From: Isohypsibius dastychi
Lineage: Eukaryota > Tardigrada > Eutardigrada > Parachela > Isohypsibiidae
Length of the DNA stretch: 10,777 nucleotides
Assembly (NCBI GenBank): GCA_034696485.1
Contig: JAQIWT010001441.1
Location: 1-10,777 of the forward strand
Reading direction: 5' to 3'
The notes beneath the pieces are model-generated. The model worked only from the letters and a program-made list of their open reading frames with translations. It had not been told where the DNA came from and did not search any database. Of the stretch, positions 6,652 through 10,777 are shown piece by piece. Positions within the stretch are counted from its first letter, which is position 1; every line of letters starts with the position of its first letter. Both the position numbers and the translations under genes were made by a program.

Positions 6652-9600
6652 CTAGACTGCCGTGCCCTGATCAACGACGGCTTCCTGGTCGATCTGGATA
6701 GCCTCTCCAGCAGTTCCTTTGACGACTTCCGTCTGACCATCCTCGACTTTCTTGGCATCCTGAACGACTCCTTCATCCTCAACGCGAGCCTTCTTGGAAG
6801 CAGTTTCCGGTTCGTCAGTTTGTCGCTTGGCAGTTCCGCCGTTAGTTGCAGCGTTCTCAACCGTTCCTTCAACAACAGCAGGCTCAGGATTCGTCTCCAC
6901 GGCAGTGGTGTTGGCGGCCTGACCATTTTCCTGATGCCCGTCAACAACAGATGACGAGACGGCGTCTTCCTGCTTGTTACCGTTCTCAACTCCAAAAACT
7001 TCTTGAGAACCGTTCAGTTCCATTGGAGTTCCCGCCCGAAAGAGTTCAAGTGGATGAGTGAGAATGCGAACTGGTAAATCGAACCAATATCTTCCAGGCG
7101 TTCCGAATTCCGTTTCTCGAGGTTCTCGCCACAAATCGCCAACACAATCATAAATCCGAGTCGCAATGGCCGCACTTGACTTTGGATTTGTTGTGCAAAC
7201 GATCTTGTTCTCCACGGTCATAACTTTCCACAAAGCGTCTGGGCAGGCACCTGAAACAGATTCTGTAGACAGATAAATTTCAAAGTAATCCAAGGTGCGA
7301 AAATTTCGAAACAAGCAAAATACCGCGGGAAAATTTATTTTTGGCCACAAATAGAAATTACCGGGTTGTCAACTATTTTTGAAGGTCAACTTTGGGGTTG
7401 TGTACCTCGCCCCCTCTTGCTCTAAAACTTGTGGCTCTTAATTCATTCGATGGAAAATTCATTTCTCTACTCAATGATGGGCAAGTTATCCATCAGGTGC
7501 AAATTCATTCCAAGGAAGGAAGATCTCTAAAAACCGAGGAACGGTCAAAAAGCTCCATGGCTTTTTGACATTTTTTCTGTTTCAGCAAAGTTTCAAGGCC
7601 AACAGCTATATCGTGAATGATCCGTTCTCAATGTCTCTCATATCATTATGTACCTTAGGGACCGCTCTTGAAAGCCACGATTTTATTCGAGTGGAAAAAT
7701 GTATTGGCATGGGAGAAACCAGGCCCAATCAAAAAGTGGCCGTTTTTGGTAAAGTTTCGCGGTTTTTTGAGCTGCGGGAGCCGATGAATTCGAAACATCA
7801 TCCAAAAGACAAACCGGCTTGTTCCTGGTTGTTTGGGCTACCGACAAATTTGCCACAGAAGCCGGATGGATCCTCTAGAAGATCACCAGCAGCGCAAAAC
7901 CGAAAGTGAAAAACCCGCGGCGGCGAAAACGGGTTTTTGACGATTTTCGGGATTACGAGGGGGCTGCATCTCTTCGGCGCTTCATTCAATCTCAAAACTT
8001 TTGCTTAAAAAAACGACGCGCTTCAAAAGCTGATCTTCAAATGCCTTGAAGAAGCCGGGAAAACAAAGTTGTTCACGGAACTGGCAGATTTCAAGTTCTT
8101 GGGCCAAGCCAAAACAACTTCTGACCAGTTCTTGTTTTTTTGACGCTCATGGCGCAGATTAGAAACTCATCATTCCGTTGAACATATGATCAGATAGAGA
8201 AATGAATTTTCTATCGACTGCGTTAGGAGCCACAAGTTGTGGAGCAAGAGCGGGCGAGGTATACCAGCTCTAAGTTTACAGTCAAAAATAGTGGACAACC
8301 CGGTAGTTGCAGATCTTACCGCTGGTGTGAGTATCCGAAGTGATAAGATTGTAAATCCATAGACAAGATTCGCCTTCAACTAAAAAAAGCCAGTCAGTTT
8401 GATAACTGATGTCATTTTGCCTACCTTGGATATATATCATCCCATCAGGCCCAACACAACCGTTCTTCGGTTCGGATGGAAATGGATGAGTGTTAACCGT
8501 AGAAGACCAAGTAGCCGAGGAGGGCTCATATATATGATGATGGCCTTGTGTGAACATATGAAGTTTTCCCTCATATCCAACTAGAAAGTCGAAATATTCA
8601 TCCTGAATGGAGCCTGGCACATGTAGCTTTGAGATTTGACTAAATGTCGGATCGGCGACTTCGATCTTGTAAAACCACAGCGTTTCGTCTTCCCATACAG
8701 CCATATAGATGAACCCATCAAGGTATGCTGCTGCAACTAAACCAGAACCTCGATACAGCACGATCCATTGGTATGAAGCAAAACACTCACGCTCTTCGAT
8801 ATGAAACGGCTGACCGCGTTGTTTTGCGAAATAAGGAGGCATTTCCGCCTTTTGTGACCATATATCGCGTATGGGATTGACTAGATCCAAAGTCCTCAGA
8901 CGGAATAGAAACATCATTGTCGATGAAGATGAACCACGGGACTCTTCCCAGAGCTTGCCAATGGCTACGCTATCATTCACACATAATGCGCCTTGAAATC
9001 TTGCCAAAGGATCCGAAAACATCGCTCCATCACTGCCTGAAAGTGAAGCGACGATCTCAATCGTCCCTAAAATAAACACTTAGATAGAATACAGGTTTAC
9101 TGAATCTAAGACATGAATCTTACTTGGATGGCTTTCTGCGGCATCCATAACGCAGTTGGCGAAGTCACGAATAGCCGGAAGTACTCCAACCCCGGAACAA
9201 AATTCCTCCAGAAGATTTTTCGACAGACAACCAACGCGGATATGCTTTCCAATCGCTTCGAAATCAGCAGCTCTTTCAACCGGATCTGCAGCAACCCAGT
9301 GGCAAAGCGTTTTGAGAAGTAAATCCTCTGAGACAACGAAGAGAGCGGGATCCGAGATGATATCCAACCACTACAAAAACCGAGATCAGATAAGCTGTTG
9401 CTCTGAAATGTTTATAGATACCTGTTTCGAAGACATTTCCAATAACTGCTCAGCGCACGTCGCGAGAATGGTGTCAAATCTGGCTTTCGTGAATGTAAAA
9501 GATTCCTCTCTCAGGCCAATGTATCCGTGGGACTCCTCATGTGCCAAATATCCCCAAAGAATCATGAGGCTGTTGTTGAGGTTCATTTCTTCTCGTATGA

Positions 9601-10068
9601 GTTCAAGGAAACGACTGGAAAGCGTTGGCGTCTGAAGGAAGTTCGCAGCACTAACGAGAGAGAAAAGGTCACTGTGATCCCCCATTTTCAGCAGTCCAGT
9701 CGATGCAAGCTCGAGCAAACTAAAAAAAATGTGGAAATGTATCCTAGAGTTAGGGAATGAACAACAACAAATTCTTACTTTTTAAAGACTTTGATTGACA
9801 TACTGTTGAGCTTGACTTCTGCAGTCGAGTCAGCTCCTTTCTGGTTCCAACGTCCCACAAAAGATCGAAAATATCCGTTGATGTGATAAAGATAACTTTT
9901 GCGACAAAAGATGGCCTGCCCATCTTCTTCGCGAATAATAATGTGATCTTCCGGATCCATATTCCAGTGTTCTTGGAGGATCTTCAAGGTGTCATCAGCG
10001 TCAGGCTCAAATAACTTGATGTACGATTTTCCACTCCTCTCGATCACAAGTCTTGAAGGCCAATCCAT
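6652..10068 (-). CDS. BTB-BACK-Kelch protein with acidic C-terminal tail
   Basis: Model (minus strand): exons 10068-9779, 9719-9422, 9370-9124, 9066-8320 and 7250-6652. All introns are GT-AG and phases match throughout; the sum is 2181 bp, 726 residues. The start is the first in-frame ATG after an upstream TAA, in the good context GAAATGG. The BTB fold spans roughly residues 41-137, with hallmark H-x-x-x-G-Y-F and L-x-L-A-S-T-G runs; BACK spans about 150-275, including S-E-D-L-L-L and W-V-A-A-D-P; degenerate Kelch-type blades span about 280-600. Residues 610-726 are acidic and low in complexity, with a bipartite basic motif (KR 669-670, KKAR 680-683). BTB-BACK-Kelch proteins usually recruit substrates to Cullin-3 ubiquitin ligases; the tail suggests a nuclear role, which is inference. 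Typical family members lack such a tail. The last intron carries a transposon. Confidence 0.85.
7361..8303. mobile_element. TA-flanked non-autonomous DNA transposon with 109-bp inverted repeats
   Basis: The arms at 7361-7469 and 8195-8303 are inverted copies, aligning without gaps and with about 17 differences by hand count. Both ends start CCGGGTTGTC and are flanked by TA (7359-7360 and 8304-8305), as expected for the Tc1/mariner superfamily. The 943-bp element lies within the last intron of the BTB-BACK-Kelch gene. Its interior holds one plus-strand frame with only two stops between 7565 and 8143 (TGA near 7907, TAA near 8006), possibly a decayed passenger or transposase relic, but I see no catalytic motif. 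The arm divergence suggests an older insertion than the element at 78-1340, whose arms are closer. Confidence 0.8.
7565..8143 (+). pseudogene. Decayed frame inside the intronic transposon
   Basis: A single frame covers about 193 codons with only two internal stops, where about nine would be expected by chance. The end (around 8018-8143) looks most protein-like, with a lysine- and leucine-rich helix followed by T-E-L-A-D-F-K-F-L-G. No DDD/DDE transposase signature or helix-turn-helix was recognised, so whether it is transposase or captured host sequence is open. Confidence 0.3.
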
Positions 10069-10482
10069 TTCAGATACAGTATCGAAAGAGGCAATGAAGA
10101 AATTCACAGGGCTCTCGAGGATACTTTGTTGAACATGAAAACGAGAAGTGAAATGGTTTCTGTATCTGCCTGGCCTGATTGAGCGAGATCTGCATTACAC
10201 TTTCTGATTTTACTTGCCCATGATCTGTTCGCAAAAGTCAGTATGGCGATACCCGCTCACTGTCACCTCCTTAATTGCTTCGCCCAATCGCGCTCAAGGT
10301 GCTTTCTTTGTCATTCTTTGTTGTAAACAAAGCGTCTTTCAGCGCTCAATTATGAAAACGAGCAAGCAATTAACATAAGCTCTCCCACTGAAAAAATCGG
10401 CAAGAATAGTACAAGGTCAATATGAAACGCGAAAAATCACCAGGCAGCGACTTCCGGTCCGAATAAGTTAAAACAAAACATG
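10069..10482. promoter_or_regulatory. Intergenic region and likely promoter/5' leader of the BTB-BACK-Kelch gene
   Basis: This 414-bp stretch separates the stop of the SNX27-like gene from the BTB start; both genes are on the minus strand, so it should hold the 3' end of one and the promoter of the other. On the minus strand there is an ATTGG (reverse CCAAT) near 10284-10288 and no evident TATA box close to the ATG. A small hairpin, CTTTGTT-GTA-AACAAAG, lies at 10316-10332. The GCGCTCAA word occurs near 10290 and 10342. No transcription start can be assigned from sequence alone. Confidence 0.4.
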
Positions 10483-10777
10483 TCACTGCTCTTCTCTTCG
10501 TTTATTTCTAACTTGGTCAAAACATTCCTTCAAAAAAACAGCGAATGGCGAGTAGATCCGAACAGTCCGCGTTGGCCGATGTTGTCTGACATACTCAAAT
10601 GAAAAATGGGGTAATTCCTCCTCCGTAGCCGGCGCCTCAACTCGCCATCCAATCACATCACTCCACTCAAAATCAATCTCCTGACTTTCCGGCGTTCCAT
10701 CCGCTAAACAAGCTCGCAGTTTAAACTTCCCAAAACTCACAACCGGAATCACCGAACTCGACTTCCGGGCATCACTT
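10483..10777 (-). CDS. SNX27: SNX27-like sorting nexin, C-terminal FERM lobe (partial)
   Basis: The frame enters from the right edge and ends with TGA at 10485-10483, giving the last 97 residues. Features that match the C-terminal lobe of the FERM-like domain in SNX27 are an F-E-W strand near residue 40, an F-S-F-E-Y strand near 60, an R-T-V-R-I-Y-S-P strand and a closing helix with F-L-K-E-C-F-D-Q-V, then a short basic tail. SNX27 is a PDZ-PX-FERM protein on early endosomes that returns cargo to the plasma membrane with retromer and SNX-BAR proteins. SNX17 and SNX31 share this lobe and remain alternatives, because the PDZ and PX parts lie outside the window. No start codon is needed here; upstream exons are off the edge. 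Confidence 0.55.
   Translation of the reverse strand, partial: SDARKSSSVIPVVSFGKFKLRACLADGTPESQEIDFEWSDVIGWRVEAPATEEELPHFSFEYVRQHRPTRTVRIYSPFAVFLKECFDQVRNKRREEQ

Larger units (their letters stand above)
7251..8319 (-). other. Transposon-enlarged last intron of the BTB-BACK-Kelch gene
   Basis: The donor GTAAGATC begins at 8319 and the acceptor TTTCAG ends at 7251; both flanking exons are in phase 1, so splicing restores the Kelch frame. At 1069 bp it is about twenty times longer than the other introns of the gene (51, 57 and 59 bp). Removing the TA-flanked element at 7361-8303 plus one TA leaves about 124 bp. Confidence 0.8.

Noticed and set aside
6429-7061. Plus-strand ORFs 6429-6701 and 6846-7061, and minus ORF 6600-6995
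   Set aside because: They are shadows of the last exon of the BTB-BACK-Kelch gene in other frames; the reading chosen is fixed by splice phase.
7251-7350. N-terminal extension of the last-exon ORF to an ATG at 7350
   Set aside because: This part is intron: a TTTCAG acceptor at 7251 joins in phase to the Kelch exon at 8320.
9113-9760. Plus-strand ORFs over the BTB and BACK exons
   Set aside because: They are antisense shadows of well-supported exons with conserved domain motifs.
10069-10107. Upstream GTG as start of the BTB gene
   Set aside because: A GTG start is unlikely in an animal nuclear gene; the ATG at 10068 has a good start context and is the first in frame after a stop.

Overview
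This window looks like a piece of an invertebrate animal nuclear genome. The evidence is a five-exon BTB-BACK-Kelch gene with GT-AG introns of 51 to 59 bp, a fragment that resembles the C-terminal FERM lobe of the animal endosomal protein SNX27, and several non-autonomous DNA transposons of Tc1/mariner and hAT style. No bacterial operon structure, CRISPR array, rRNA or tRNA was recognised. I cannot name the species; an ecdysozoan such as a tardigrade or arthropod is only a guess.

Left third (1-4130): mostly transposon and decayed sequence. A 1.26 kb element with 130-bp terminal inverted repeats and a TA target duplication (78-1340) holds a nested 523-bp hAT-like element with an 8-bp duplication (561-1083). 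Taking out the outer element with one TA restores an open frame across the insertion site, so it landed in a coding sequence or coding relic of unknown identity. From 1343 to about 3890 there are several coding-looking but broken frames on both strands, a possible single-pass membrane ORF (3096-3425) and a 28-bp perfect inverted repeat.

Middle (4131-6450): a 301-bp pogo/Tigger-like MITE (4134-4434) built from six copies of one 16-bp motif, a G16 homopolymer, a possible small exon (4841-5089), a 57-bp imperfect duplication, and a four-exon plus-strand gene (5293-6448) that splices in frame to 294 residues and carries a TPR-like helical repeat.

Right part (6652-10777): the minus-strand BTB-BACK-Kelch gene. 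Five exons join without a frame error into 726 residues with an acidic, low-complexity tail and a bipartite nuclear-localisation-like motif. Its last intron is 1069 bp because a 943-bp TA-flanked element (7361-8303) sits in it; without the element it would be about 124 bp. Upstream and on the same strand is the final coding stretch of the SNX27-like gene, running off the window. The plus-strand TPR gene and the minus-strand BTB gene converge, with about 200 bp between their stops.

The clearest observations are the two gene models and the four well-delimited mobile elements. Nothing here proves a new biological system. The unidentified TPR-like protein, the unusual Kelch tail and the decayed coding relics on the left are the parts most worth comparing with databases.
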